Of a stretch of DNA of 64,000 nucleotides, positions 25,727 through 34,580 are shown one piece after another. The DNA comes from an uncultured Methylococcaceae bacterium (GTDB lineage Bacteria; Pseudomonadota; Gammaproteobacteria; Methylococcales; Methylococcaceae). The stretch lies in the NCBI GenBank assembly GCA_903859815.1, contig CAIOOA010000228.1, positions 1 to 64,000 on the forward strand, given 5' to 3'. A program made the position numbers and the translations under genes. Under the pieces are notes generated by a model. That model searched no databases, had not been told where the DNA came from, and saw nothing but the letters and a program-made list of their open reading frames with translations. Within the stretch, counting starts at the first letter, position 1, and every line of letters begins with the position of its first letter.

Positions 25727-26190
25727 GACCCTTGGATGACCTATTTAAGGAATGCGACCTGCATCTATTGGCTCTTCGAGAAGCCATGCAGCGCTGCCCT
25801 CATCCTATGACGGTAGGCCACTTTGCCACGAGAAACCCTGATTTGATTGGAGCACTAGATCAATTCGCCTACCGCTTCGCCAAGCTTCAGGACACCATGA
25901 GTGTTAAGTTGTTTCGTCGATTTGCGCTTGATGTACTGCATGAACCCGTTGAGTCGCTCCCCGTCATTGACATTCTGAATCTACTGGAGAAATACCGCTA
26001 CCTACCGTCTGCCTTGCGTTGGCAGGAAATAAGGGAAGTCCGCAATCAGATAACCCACGAATACTGCCTTGAACCCGACGAATTAATCGAGACGCTTGAA
26101 TTTGCTTTTGGCATGGTTACCGAAATGTCCGAAATAGTTGACGTGCTGAAACATGGCTTATCAGCCTCGCACCATAAACATAAGCAATGA
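25723..26190 (+). CDS. HEPN-domain toxin of an MNT-HEPN pair
   Basis: This 155-residue all-helical protein has the HEPN catalytic motif in IREVRNQITHEY: the R-x4-6-H RNase signature followed by the Tyr that MntA-type partners AMPylate. The region before it (FAYRFAKLQDTMSVKLFRRFAL) is typical of this family. It probably degrades RNA when not modified. The GTG at 25723 is chosen as start because it overlaps the MNT stop. Its own stop overlaps the ATG of the third wzt fragment. Confidence 0.85.
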   Translation: MRPLDDLFKECDLHLLALREAMQRCPHPMTVGHFATRNPDLIGALDQFAYRFAKLQDTMSVKLFRRFALDVLHEPVESLPVIDILNLLEKYRYLPSALRWQEIREVRNQITHEYCLEPDELIETLEFAFGMVTEMSEIVDVLKHGLSASHHKHKQ

Positions 26191-26412
26191 CCACCGTTAT
26201 CCGCGCTGAAAACCTAGGCAAGAAATACCTGATCCGGCACGAGCAACAAGGTCAGCGGTTTCGTTATAACAGCTTAAGCGAATCGCTTGCTAACAGCGGC
26301 AAGGCATTTTGCAAACGGCTATTGCATCCTTTCTCGGCTAAGTCCACAATGGATGCCAAGGAGGAATTTTGGCTTTGAAGGACATCACCATGAAATCCAG
26401 CAAGGCGAGCGG
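26187..26412 (+). pseudogene. wzt 5' fragment, copy 3
   Basis: This copy starts at the wzt ATG (MTTVIRAENLGKKYLIRHEQ) and matches intact wzt from 27370 to about 27594. A small deletion after GAATTTTGG shifts the frame, and the match ends at CAGCAAGGCGA, before the Walker A segment. The junction continues with GATGAATGATTGGCTCA, the same motif that precedes the broken Rpn gene at 23871. Unlike copies 1 and 2 it ends upstream of the shared two-base deletion. Confidence 0.85.
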
Positions 26413-26452
26413 TGATGAATGATTGGCTCAAAACCCTTGGCATCACGCCAGC

Positions 26453-27322
26453 ATGAAAACCGACAGTCTATTTTACCGCTTGTTTCAGCGCATACCCGGT
26501 TTGCCCCTAGAATTGGCTGGTTTGGACTATGCGGCGGAAGGCTATGTGTTTCGTTCAGAAGAAATCAAGCAGACCGCCTTCCGGTTGGATGGCGTTCTGA
26601 TTCCTCCAAAGAAGAGCAATGATCGCCCCTATGTATTCATTGAAGCTCAGATACAACCCGACGAAGGGTTTTATTCACGGTTCTTCAGCGAGATATTTCT
26701 GTACTTGCGGCAGTACAACCCTCCGCACCCGTGGCAAGCGGTGGTCATCTACCCGGATCGCACGGCGGAAAAACCCGCAGGGCATTTCGCTGACCTCCTG
26801 CAATTGCCGGGAGTTCACCGGGTTTATTTGGAAGACTTGGCAGGGGTTGACCGATGCTCACCCTCCTTAAACCTAATCATGCTGGCGATTTGCCCACCCA
26901 TACAGGCACCTGAACTAGTCCGACAAACGCTAGCGCGGACAGACCCATTACCCGTTGCCAGGGACGAATGGCTGGATTTTATCGAAACCATATTGGTCTA
27001 CAAATTTCCCCAACTGAGCAGAGAGGAGATCAAACAGATGATCGGCTTGCAAGACATCGAACTCAAACAAACCCGCTTTTACCGCGATGTGTTTAGCGAA
27101 GGAGAGCAGGAAGGCTTGGAGAAAGGCTTGGTAAAAGGCCTGGAGCAAGGCGAGTTGGCCATAGTGCTTAGAGTGCTGCAACGCCGCCTCGGCCCACTGC
27201 CTGAAACCTTGCGGGAGCGGCTAGGCCAACTCGAACGTCCACGAATCGAAGCCCTAAGCGATATTATGCTTGATTTGCCCAGTGTGGTTGAATTAAGTGC
27301 ATGGCTGGAAAGGATGGGGTAA
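26453..27322 (+). CDS. Rpn/DUF2887-like PD-(D/E)XK nuclease family protein
   Basis: This 289-residue protein has the N-terminal MKTDSLFYRLFQRIPGLPLELAG, a YVFIEAQIQPDEGFYSRFF segment with the E-x-Q and upstream acidic residues of a PD-(D/E)XK core, and a C-terminal coiled and DUF4351-like tail. It belongs to the Rpn (recombination-promoting nuclease/transposase-like) group, often found in many copies per genome. E. coli RpnA proteins cut DNA and increase RecA-independent recombination. It is the only intact one of three related copies in this locus and lies just before intact wzt. Confidence 0.8.
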   Translation: MKTDSLFYRLFQRIPGLPLELAGLDYAAEGYVFRSEEIKQTAFRLDGVLIPPKKSNDRPYVFIEAQIQPDEGFYSRFFSEIFLYLRQYNPPHPWQAVVIYPDRTAEKPAGHFADLLQLPGVHRVYLEDLAGVDRCSPSLNLIMLAICPPIQAPELVRQTLARTDPLPVARDEWLDFIETILVYKFPQLSREEIKQMIGLQDIELKQTRFYRDVFSEGEQEGLEKGLVKGLEQGELAIVLRVLQRRLGPLPETLRERLGQLERPRIEALSDIMLDLPSVVELSAWLERMG

Positions 27323-27369
27323 TATGCCCCGATTAAAGATTCCCCCTCTTTTTGATTTTTGCATAGCCC

Positions 27370-28659
27370 ATGACCGCCGTCATCCGCGCTGAAAACCTAG
27401 GGAAGAAATACCTGATCCGCCACGAGCAACAGGGGCAGCGGTTTCGTTACGACAGCTTAAGCGAGTCGCTTGCCAACGTCGGCAAGGCATTCTGCAATCG
27501 GCTATTGCATCCTTTCTCGGCTAGGCCCAAAATGAACGGCAAGGAGGAATTTTGGGCGTTGAAGGACATCGACTTTGAAATCCAGCAAGGCGACCGGGTG
27601 GGTATCATTGGCCGCAATGGGGCAGGCAAATCCACACTGTTAAAAATATTAAGCCGTATCACAAAACCCACCACCGGCAAAGTCCACATTAAAGGCCGGG
27701 TGGCGAGCTTGTTGGAAGTCGGCACAGGATTTCACCCCGAATTGACCGGGCGGGAGAATATTTTCCTGAATGGTGCGATTCTTGGAATGCGCAAAGCCGA
27801 GATCAAGCGCAAGTTTGACGAAATCGTCGATTTTGCCGAGGTCGAGAAATTTCTGGACACCCCAGTCAAGCATTATTCTTCGGGAATGTATGTCAGATTG
27901 GCTTTTGCCGTGGCGGCGCATTTGGAACCGGAAATATTGATTGTGGATGAGGTATTGGCGGTGGGGGATTTTAGCTTCCAAAATAAATGCATTGGAAAAA
28001 TGAATGATGTTGCTAGAGATGGAAAAACAATTGTTTTTGTAAGTCACAACATGGGGGCAATAAAGAACTTATGTTTAACAACAATTTTACTAAACAACGG
28101 CAATCTTTATTATAATGGTGAAACAAATAACGCCATAAGTATATTTCTTAAGGGTATCGAATCATGTAATGTCACTGAAACTAAATTAATTTATCGATCA
28201 GATAGATCAGGAAACGGAAAAATACGTTTGACAAATTTTTGGATGGAAGATACAGATGGCCATAAGATTAATACTTTACAAACAGGCCAAAATGTAGTAT
28301 TTATATTCGAGTATGAGTCCACAACAAATGACTTATTAACTAATGTGGATATCGGATTTAGCTTTGACACAGATAACAAAGAAAGTGTTTTTGGTTTATA
28401 TGCTTCATATATGGGGAAAACATTCACGAATATTCCAGTTAAGGGATACTTTAGTTGTATTGTATATGATTTAGCTATCGCCCCTGGTCGATATTGTGTA
28501 GGTGCAAGAATAACTGTGCTTGGAGAAGAGGCTGATTGGCCTATAGATGGTATAGCTTACGTTGACGTTATACCTGGTGATTTCTATGGGACCGGTAGCA
28601 GAGGCTTTACTGGAATATCTTATCTTCTTGTTAAAGGTAAGTGGAGTTGTTCAGTATAA
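27370..28659 (+). CDS. wzt: O-antigen ABC transporter ATP-binding protein with C-terminal carbohydrate-binding domain
   Basis: This 429-residue protein has an ABC ATPase at about 1-250 (Walker [10 protein letters not shown] at 81-89, signature YSSGM, Walker B ILIVDEVLAVGD). A Wzt-C-type beta-sandwich follows at about 280-425 and would read the terminal modification of its own O-polysaccharide. With Wzm it drives export. Base composition changes sharply inside the gene near 27990: the ATPase half is GC-rich like the host, the C-terminal half AT-rich like the downstream island. It is the intact relative of the three fragments upstream. Confidence 0.93.
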   Translation: MTAVIRAENLGKKYLIRHEQQGQRFRYDSLSESLANVGKAFCNRLLHPFSARPKMNGKEEFWALKDIDFEIQQGDRVGIIGRNGAGKSTLLKILSRITKPTTGKVHIKGRVASLLEVGTGFHPELTGRENIFLNGAILGMRKAEIKRKFDEIVDFAEVEKFLDTPVKHYSSGMYVRLAFAVAAHLEPEILIVDEVLAVGDFSFQNKCIGKMNDVARDGKTIVFVSHNMGAIKNLCLTTILLNNGNLYYNGETNNAISIFLKGIESCNVTETKLIYRSDRSGNGKIRLTNFWMEDTDGHKINTLQTGQNVVFIFEYESTTNDLLTNVDIGFSFDTDNKESVFGLYASYMGKTFTNIPVKGYFSCIVYDLAIAPGRYCVGARITVLGEEADWPIDGIAYVDVIPGDFYGTGSRGFTGISYLLVKGKWSCSV

Positions 28660-28728
28660 ATCATGGTTTAATCGAACATTTATACAAAAGAACAGATAAC
28701 TATTAAATAAACTTAATGAATATATTTT

Positions 28729-29355
28729 ATGAGCATTTCATTTTCTGCCATAGTGAATTTATATAAAATATTTTACAACTCAATATCCCCTTATCCTTTT
28801 AATTTATACCCTGATATTGGTGCAGACAGGTGGCATCGTGCATTTATTGAGCACTTAGCAATTTTATTGAAACCAAAAGTTTATTTGGAACTAGGAATAA
28901 GAGATTGCAGCGTTTTAAATCGTATAATACCTCATGCTGATAAAATAATCGGGGTAGATATTGACCGCAAAGCTGGGGAGTTCATGATAAAGTCCCCCAA
29001 AGCTGAGTTTATCTGCTCTAGCACACAAGAATATATAAAACTGCTTCAGACCAAACCGATAAGCATTGACATGTTATTTATTGATGCAGATCATGCACAT
29101 GATGCTCTTATTAAAGACTTTTGGGCTTATTTCCAAATGATTACTCCTCATGGAATAATACTTTTACATGATACGCACCCTAAGGATGATGCGGCTATGT
29201 CACCAATATTTTGCAATGATGCATATAAAGCTATTGAAGAGTTTGCTAAAGCTTCAGATCAACTAGAGCTTATGACTTTACCTCTGCACCCAGGGCTGAC
29301 TTTGTGCAGAAAAAGGCAAAAACAGTTGTCATGGCATGAACAAAGTTTAAGCTAG
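28729..29355 (+). CDS. Class I SAM-dependent methyltransferase
   Basis: This 208-residue protein has VYLELGIRDCSVLNRI as SAM motif I, IIGVDIDRKAG as motif II and MLFIDADHAHDALIKDF with GIILLHDTHP further on. This is the pattern of the methyltransferase 24 / CmcI-like group. It may methylate a sugar of the O-polysaccharide; in ABC-exported O-antigens a terminal methyl group often stops chain growth. It lies directly after wzt in the AT-rich island. Confidence 0.7.
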   Translation: MSISFSAIVNLYKIFYNSISPYPFNLYPDIGADRWHRAFIEHLAILLKPKVYLELGIRDCSVLNRIIPHADKIIGVDIDRKAGEFMIKSPKAEFICSSTQEYIKLLQTKPISIDMLFIDADHAHDALIKDFWAYFQMITPHGIILLHDTHPKDDAAMSPIFCNDAYKAIEEFAKASDQLELMTLPLHPGLTLCRKRQKQLSWHEQSLS

Positions 29356-29501
29356 GAATAGTAATTAAATATCTAGCATATTTACTTCTTCGTTCACTCT
29401 AAAAATGCCCAACTAAAAATGCTTGTAACTATATGAATCACTGAATAAAATCTCTTTTTTCATTTGTCTTTTCTTGAATTCATAAGTGAGTAAACACTTA
29501 A

Positions 29502-30221
29502 ATGAAAAATATCGTACTAATTAATTCAAAAATTGAAACATCACCAAGCCGTTTTACTTATGCCCAAAAGCGAAGCATATATTCATCTGAAGAACGTTTT
29601 GAGCAAACAAAAAACACCATATTATCCATAAAGAAATATATACCAAATTGCCATATTATTCTGATTGATAATTCAGTTTTAGAAAAATATATGCATTGTT
29701 ATTTTGAAAATGAAGTTGATTTATTTATTAACCCTATTGATGATTTGGTTTTGAATCATGATACTAACATCAACCCAACTAAAGCTGTAGGCGAGCTTGC
29801 ACATATTAAATGTGCTTTAGAATATATAGATAATTTAGATTTTGAATGGGGTAATTTATACAAGATTTGTGGTAGGTATATATTAAATCCTAGTTTTAAT
29901 TATCAATATTTTAATAATGACAAAAATATATTTAGAAGAAATCACGCATTAACCGATTTCAAACAAAGAGAAATAAACCAGAAAGCTTTATATGATTCTA
30001 TGGTCTGCTTTTTTACGAGTTTTTATAAAATATCCAGACGTAATTATGACCAGTTTAAATCTGCAATTATTAATTCTTACTACCTTTTTAAATCGGATCG
30101 TCGCTATGCTAATGAACCAATAGAACTTGTTCTTTGCAATATGATTAACGATAAAGTAGAAGTAAAAGCTATTGGCGTAACAATAAACTGTGCTGTTGAG
30201 AGTTGGATTGAAGACATTTAG
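29502..30221 (+). CDS. Hypothetical protein, glycosyltransferase-like, of AT-rich island
   Basis: The 239-residue product is not assigned to a named family. The N-terminus (KNIVLINSKIETS...SSEERFEQTKNTILSIKKYIPNCHIILIDNS) has a sugar-transferase-like start with a beta strand ending in IDNS. The region GELAHIKCALEYI and NLYKICGRYILN also recalls GT-A folds. No DxD motif is obvious. There is no signal peptide and no membrane segment. Codon use is extremely AT-rich, even compared with neighbours. It probably acts on the O-polysaccharide. Confidence 0.5.
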   Translation: MKNIVLINSKIETSPSRFTYAQKRSIYSSEERFEQTKNTILSIKKYIPNCHIILIDNSVLEKYMHCYFENEVDLFINPIDDLVLNHDTNINPTKAVGELAHIKCALEYIDNLDFEWGNLYKICGRYILNPSFNYQYFNNDKNIFRRNHALTDFKQREINQKALYDSMVCFFTSFYKISRRNYDQFKSAIINSYYLFKSDRRYANEPIELVLCNMINDKVEVKAIGVTINCAVESWIEDI

Positions 30222-30259
30222 CTTACTAATTAATTTGAAAAATCTCAATTTTAGAATAA

Positions 30260-31501
30260 ATGAATATTCTTCATTTAAGTAGTACGGACAACATTGGTGG
30301 TCGTTTCACTGGCTACTCAATGCAAGAAGCATTATCGCCTAAACATAAGGTGGAAATGGCTGTATGGAATCGGACAACAAGTAATCCATGGATTCATTCT
30401 TTAAAACCAAATAGGTTATTCCGAATTTTAATAAACTTAATAAGAAAGCTGGATCATAATCTTGGGTTTGAAGGTCTCATGGGTATATCTGGATGGATTT
30501 TACCTGAGCAGGATTTTTTCAAACGATCTGATATATTGCATCTGCATCTAATTCATAATGATGCATTTTTTAGTGTATTATCTTTACCCATGCTTTCCCG
30601 ATTGAAGCCTATAGTGTGGACTATTCACGACCCTTGGGCCATGACTGGTGGATGTGTATACTCTTTCGACTGTGAACGTTGGCAAAACGGATGCGCTGCT
30701 CCATGTCCACATCCTAGGCATTCTTCTGTATTCCAGCAGAAGATACCTGCGTTTCATTGGAAAATTAAAAAGTATATTTATCAAAAATCAAATATTAATC
30801 TTATTGTAGCTTCAAATTGGATGAAAAAAAGGGTAGAAAAAAGCCCTCTTTTGGCTGGCTTACCATGCCACTTAATCCCATTTGGGGTAGATTTGGATAT
30901 TTTTAAACCTTACTCTAAGGTAGAATCTCGTAGAAAGTTGGGCATTGATCCTAATCATAAGATCATTGCATTCCGTGATGTGGGTTTGGAAGGGGATCAA
31001 TTTAAAGGGATGAAATGGCTCAAGGAAAGCCTAGAATTATTGGAACCAAAAACCCCAACTTGCCTGATTGCTCTGCAAGATGGGCGTTCATTTCAATCAC
31101 TACGGTCAAAATACACAGTTTTAACGCCCGGTTGGATTGATGGAGAGCAATTAGCTCTTACCTTGTCAGCAGCCGATATTTTTGTCATGCCTTCAATTCA
31201 AGAAGCATTTGGTCTAATGGCTGTTGAAGCAATGGCAACAGGCACTCCCGTAATTGTATTTGAGGGGACTGCCTTACCGGATGTTATTGGTATAAATCAA
31301 GGTGGGATTGTAGTGCCGGCAAAAGACAGTTCGGCACTGGCAGCAGCAATTAAACTTTTATTGGAAAATAACGACCTATGTAACAAGCTGGGCAAACAAG
31401 CGCGTTACCTAGCCGAACAACAATATGGACTTCCCCTCTACATTGAAAGGCATATTCGTTTGTATGAACAGGTAATGAAAGACTATAACCGTAGAATATG
31501 A
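30260..31501 (+). CDS. Glycosyltransferase family 4
   Basis: This 413-residue GT-B protein has the N-terminal STDNIGGRFTGYSMQEAL and the WcaC-like segment TIHDPWAMTGGCVYSFDCERWQ with a cluster of cysteines. The C-terminal half has the retaining GT4 pattern PSIQEAFGLMAVEAMATGTPVIVF, where the E-x7-E contacts the nucleotide sugar. It adds a sugar to the growing O-antigen; donor and linkage are unknown. Confidence 0.85.
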   Translation: MNILHLSSTDNIGGRFTGYSMQEALSPKHKVEMAVWNRTTSNPWIHSLKPNRLFRILINLIRKLDHNLGFEGLMGISGWILPEQDFFKRSDILHLHLIHNDAFFSVLSLPMLSRLKPIVWTIHDPWAMTGGCVYSFDCERWQNGCAAPCPHPRHSSVFQQKIPAFHWKIKKYIYQKSNINLIVASNWMKKRVEKSPLLAGLPCHLIPFGVDLDIFKPYSKVESRRKLGIDPNHKIIAFRDVGLEGDQFKGMKWLKESLELLEPKTPTCLIALQDGRSFQSLRSKYTVLTPGWIDGEQLALTLSAADIFVMPSIQEAFGLMAVEAMATGTPVIVFEGTALPDVIGINQGGIVVPAKDSSALAAAIKLLLENNDLCNKLGKQARYLAEQQYGLPLYIERHIRLYEQVMKDYNRRI

Positions 31502-31549
31502 TGAGAGAATAGATAAAAAAATCAACTATCTGAGTAACTGAATACTATA

Positions 31550-32410
31550 ATGCGAATAATTATCTTAGGTGCTAGTGGCATGCTTGGAAGCGTAATGATT
31601 CGTGTACTTTATGAAAACCCGAAATTGGAAGTTTTTGGTACGATTCGATCAGGTATCGTGGCAAGCTTTTTTAACAAAGATTTGTCTAAGCGTCTGATTG
31701 CGGGTATTGATGTTGAAAATCACGATGCATTGCTAAGTATTTTCACTAAAATCAAACCAGACGTGGTGGTAAACTGTGTTGGCCTAATCAAACAAATTAC
31801 AGGCGCGGATTTTCCGTTAACTGCCATCCCGATCAATTCGCTGTTGCCTCACCGTCTTTCAGCACTTTGCAAACTGACTGGTGCTGGGCTAATTCATATC
31901 AGCACAGATTGTGTTTTCTCGGGTGATCGCGGCAATTATCGGGAAGATGATTTGTCCGATGCCAAGGATATTTATGGAAAAACTAAGTTTTTAGGAGAGG
32001 TGTCGGACGGACATACAATCACCTTGCGCACATCAATCATAGGCCACGAATTACAAAGCGCACATGGGTTGCTTGAATGGTTTCTCTCTCAAAAGGAAAG
32101 TTGTTATGGTTACACAAGAGCTATATTTTCCGGGCTACCTACCGTGGAATTGGCACAGATAGTCCGTGATATAGTAATACCAAGACCCAATTTGTTCGGG
32201 GTTTATCATGTCGCTTCGCATCCCATCTCAAAATACGAACTGCTAAAATTGATCGCCAAGGTCTATCGCAAACAGATTGAAATCATTCCAAGCGACCAAC
32301 TGGTGGTTGATCGTTCTCTTAATGCAGATCGCTTTAGGCTTGCAACAGGCTATGTTGCGCCTGATTGGACAACCTTGATTAAATTGTTACATAAGTCAAA
32401 ATACAGATAG
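31550..32410 (+). CDS. RmlD-like SDR reductase for a UDP-L-amino sugar (WbvR-like)
   Basis: This 286-residue protein has the NAD(P) motif GASGMLGS at 6-13, NCVGLIKQ, ISTDCVFSGDRG and the catalytic YGKTK. It is RmlD-like. Because it directly precedes a CapE/FnlA-like dehydratase and a WecB-like epimerase, it should be the C4 reductase of an L-amino-sugar pathway. The FucNAc-type reductase FnlB/WbjC is longer and has a cupin tail, which is absent here. The short form fits WbvR-type enzymes that lead to UDP-L-RhaNAc and UDP-L-QuiNAc. This choice is inferred. Confidence 0.7.
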   Translation: MRIIILGASGMLGSVMIRVLYENPKLEVFGTIRSGIVASFFNKDLSKRLIAGIDVENHDALLSIFTKIKPDVVVNCVGLIKQITGADFPLTAIPINSLLPHRLSALCKLTGAGLIHISTDCVFSGDRGNYREDDLSDAKDIYGKTKFLGEVSDGHTITLRTSIIGHELQSAHGLLEWFLSQKESCYGYTRAIFSGLPTVELAQIVRDIVIPRPNLFGVYHVASHPISKYELLKLIAKVYRKQIEIIPSDQLVVDRSLNADRFRLATGYVAPDWTTLIKLLHKSKYR

Positions 32411-32413
32411 CAC

Positions 32414-33424
32414 ATGTTCAGAGAAAAGGTTTTGATGATAACGGGTGGTACAGGCTCATTTGGAAACACTGTGCTCAAGCGTTTTCTTTCCACAGATGTT
32501 GGTGAAATTCGTATCTTCAGTCGCGACGAAAAGAAGCAAGAAGAAATGCGGATTGCATTTAATGAACACAAATTGAAATTTTACATAGGGGATGTTCGGG
32601 AATACGACAGCATCCGCCAAGCAATGAAGGGTGTCGATTTCGTTTTTCATGCCGCGGCACTTAAACAGGTTCCCTCGTGCGAGTTCTATCCAATGGAGGC
32701 AGTTCGCACCAACATCCTCGGGACGGAAAACGTGATGAACGCGGCAGATTATAACGGTGTGAAGCGAGTAATAGTTTTGAGTACCGATAAGGCCGTGTAC
32801 CCTATTAACGCTATGGGTTTGTCCAAGGCGATGGCAGAAAAACTCATGGTCGCCAAAGCTTGCAGACAACATGACGGGGAAACCGTGTTCTGTGCGACAC
32901 GCTATGGCAACGTCATGGCTTCACGCGGTTCCGTCATTCCGTTATTTGTAGAGCAACTCAAAGAAGGCAAACCACTTACCGTTACCGACCCTAATATGAC
33001 TCGCTTTTTGATGTCATTGGAGGACTCGGTTGATTTGGTTTTGTATGCTTTTCAATACGCGGAACAAGGCGACATATTTGTTCAAAAAGCTCCGGCCTCG
33101 ACGATAGCGGACCTTGCCCAAGCCCTCAAAGAATTGTTCGGAGAAGACAAACCAGTTCGAGTAATTGGAACGCGCCACGGTGAAAAATTATACGAATCTC
33201 TCATATCACGCGAAGAAATATCTAAAGCAATCGATCTTGGCAATTATTACCGAATTCCTGCGGATAAACGCGATCTTAATTATGCGCAATATTTTAGTGA
33301 AGGCGTAGAAAGAATATCGAAGTTGGAAGATTACACTTCCCACAATACTGAACGGTTGAACGTCGAGCAAGTTAAAAAACTGTTGTTGACACTGGATTAT
33401 ATTCAGGATGAACTCCGTGCTTAA
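32414..33424 (+). CDS. UDP-GlcNAc 4,6-dehydratase/5-epimerase (CapE/FnlA/WbvB-like)
   Basis: This 336-residue extended SDR has MITGGTGSFGNTVLKRF with the GxxGxxG NAD(P) site, FSRDEKKQEEMR and FHAAALKQVPSCEFYPMEA. It also has STDKAVYPINAMGLSKAMAEK; the catalytic Tyr position is replaced by Met in the MGLSK motif, as is normal for this subfamily. The C-terminal part has GTRHGEKLYE. It converts UDP-GlcNAc into a 4-keto-6-deoxy-L-sugar. It is three bases after the reductase and overlaps the epimerase gene by 17 bases. Confidence 0.88.
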   Translation: MFREKVLMITGGTGSFGNTVLKRFLSTDVGEIRIFSRDEKKQEEMRIAFNEHKLKFYIGDVREYDSIRQAMKGVDFVFHAAALKQVPSCEFYPMEAVRTNILGTENVMNAADYNGVKRVIVLSTDKAVYPINAMGLSKAMAEKLMVAKACRQHDGETVFCATRYGNVMASRGSVIPLFVEQLKEGKPLTVTDPNMTRFLMSLEDSVDLVLYAFQYAEQGDIFVQKAPASTIADLAQALKELFGEDKPVRVIGTRHGEKLYESLISREEISKAIDLGNYYRIPADKRDLNYAQYFSEGVERISKLEDYTSHNTERLNVEQVKKLLLTLDYIQDELRA

Positions 33425-34547
33425 GGTAATGACTATCGTAGGGACACGTCCAGAGCTAATTAAGATGTCTAGGGTTATTGCTGAATTCGATCTACATACA
33501 CAGCATATCTTAGTACACACAGGGCAAAACTACGACTACGAACTTAATCAAGTGTTCTTTGATGATTTGGATATCCGCAAGCCGGACTATTTTCTTAACG
33601 CGGTAGGTCACAACGCAGCGCAGACTATCGCTAGGGTGATCGAAAAATCCGATGAAGTGATGGAAATAGTCAATCCCGATGCGGTTTTGCTATATGGTGA
33701 CACCAATTCTTGTCTTGCAGTCATCTCTGCCAAGCGCAGGAAAATTCCCATTTTCCACATGGAGGCGGGAAATCGTTGCTTTGATCAACGTGTACCCGAG
33801 GAATTGAACCGTAAGGTGTTAGATCATCTGAGCGACATAAATTTAGTGCTTACTGAGCATGCCCGACGTTATTTGATCGCCGAAGGTATTCGACCAGAGA
33901 CAATTATCAAGACTGGTTCTCATATGGGTGAGGTGTTGAATTATTATATGCCTAAGATTCACGAATCCAATATATTGACTCGATTAGGTTTAACCACAAA
34001 TCAGTATTTCTTAGTCAGTATGCATCGTGAGGAGAATGTAGATAATCCAAATAATTTGCTTGATATGATCCAATCTCTGAATGCACTTGCAACAACTTAC
34101 TGTCATCCAATAATTGTTTCAACCCATCCACGTACAAAACATCGACTGGATGCCTTGGAATTAGGCAAACTTGATTCGAAAATCCAATTTCGGAAGCCAT
34201 TCAGTTTTTTCGATTTCATAAAATTGCAGATGGAAGCATTATGTGTGATTTCAGACAGTGGTTCAATTACCGAAGAAAGTTCGCTTCTTAATCTGCCAGC
34301 GATCACCATCCGCGATGTTCATGAGCGCCCCGAAGGTATGGATGAAGGTACATTAATCATGAGCGGATTAAAAGAGGGGGGGGTGCTGGATGCAGTACGT
34401 GTCATCATAGGCCAGCATCATAAATCCAAGCGGGCGATGAGGATAGTAAAGGATTACGATTCAATCAATGTTTCCAAGCAAGTGCTTCGTGTTGTATTGA
34501 GTTATACGAATTATATCAATCGCACCGTTTGGTCAAAATTACCTTGA
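33408..34547 (+). CDS. UDP-L-amino-sugar 2-epimerase (WecB-like, FnlC/WbvD type)
   Basis: This 379-residue WecB-family enzyme has VGTRPELIKMSRVI, HTGQNYDYELNQVFF, LYGDTNSCL, HMEAGNRCFDQRVPEE and the C-terminal SDSGSITEESSLLNLPAITIRD. The GNRCFDQRVPEE form is typical of FnlC/WbjD/WbvD rather than WecB, which supports a UDP-2-acetamido-2,6-dideoxy-L-hexose substrate. It completes the three-gene set for UDP-L-QuiNAc or UDP-L-FucNAc. The ATG at 33408 overlaps the dehydratase gene. Confidence 0.85.
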   Translation: MNSVLKVMTIVGTRPELIKMSRVIAEFDLHTQHILVHTGQNYDYELNQVFFDDLDIRKPDYFLNAVGHNAAQTIARVIEKSDEVMEIVNPDAVLLYGDTNSCLAVISAKRRKIPIFHMEAGNRCFDQRVPEELNRKVLDHLSDINLVLTEHARRYLIAEGIRPETIIKTGSHMGEVLNYYMPKIHESNILTRLGLTTNQYFLVSMHREENVDNPNNLLDMIQSLNALATTYCHPIIVSTHPRTKHRLDALELGKLDSKIQFRKPFSFFDFIKLQMEALCVISDSGSITEESSLLNLPAITIRDVHERPEGMDEGTLIMSGLKEGGVLDAVRVIIGQHHKSKRAMRIVKDYDSINVSKQVLRVVLSYTNYINRTVWSKLP

Positions 34548-34580
34548 TTAATATTTAACAACAAAGAATAGACATAAATA

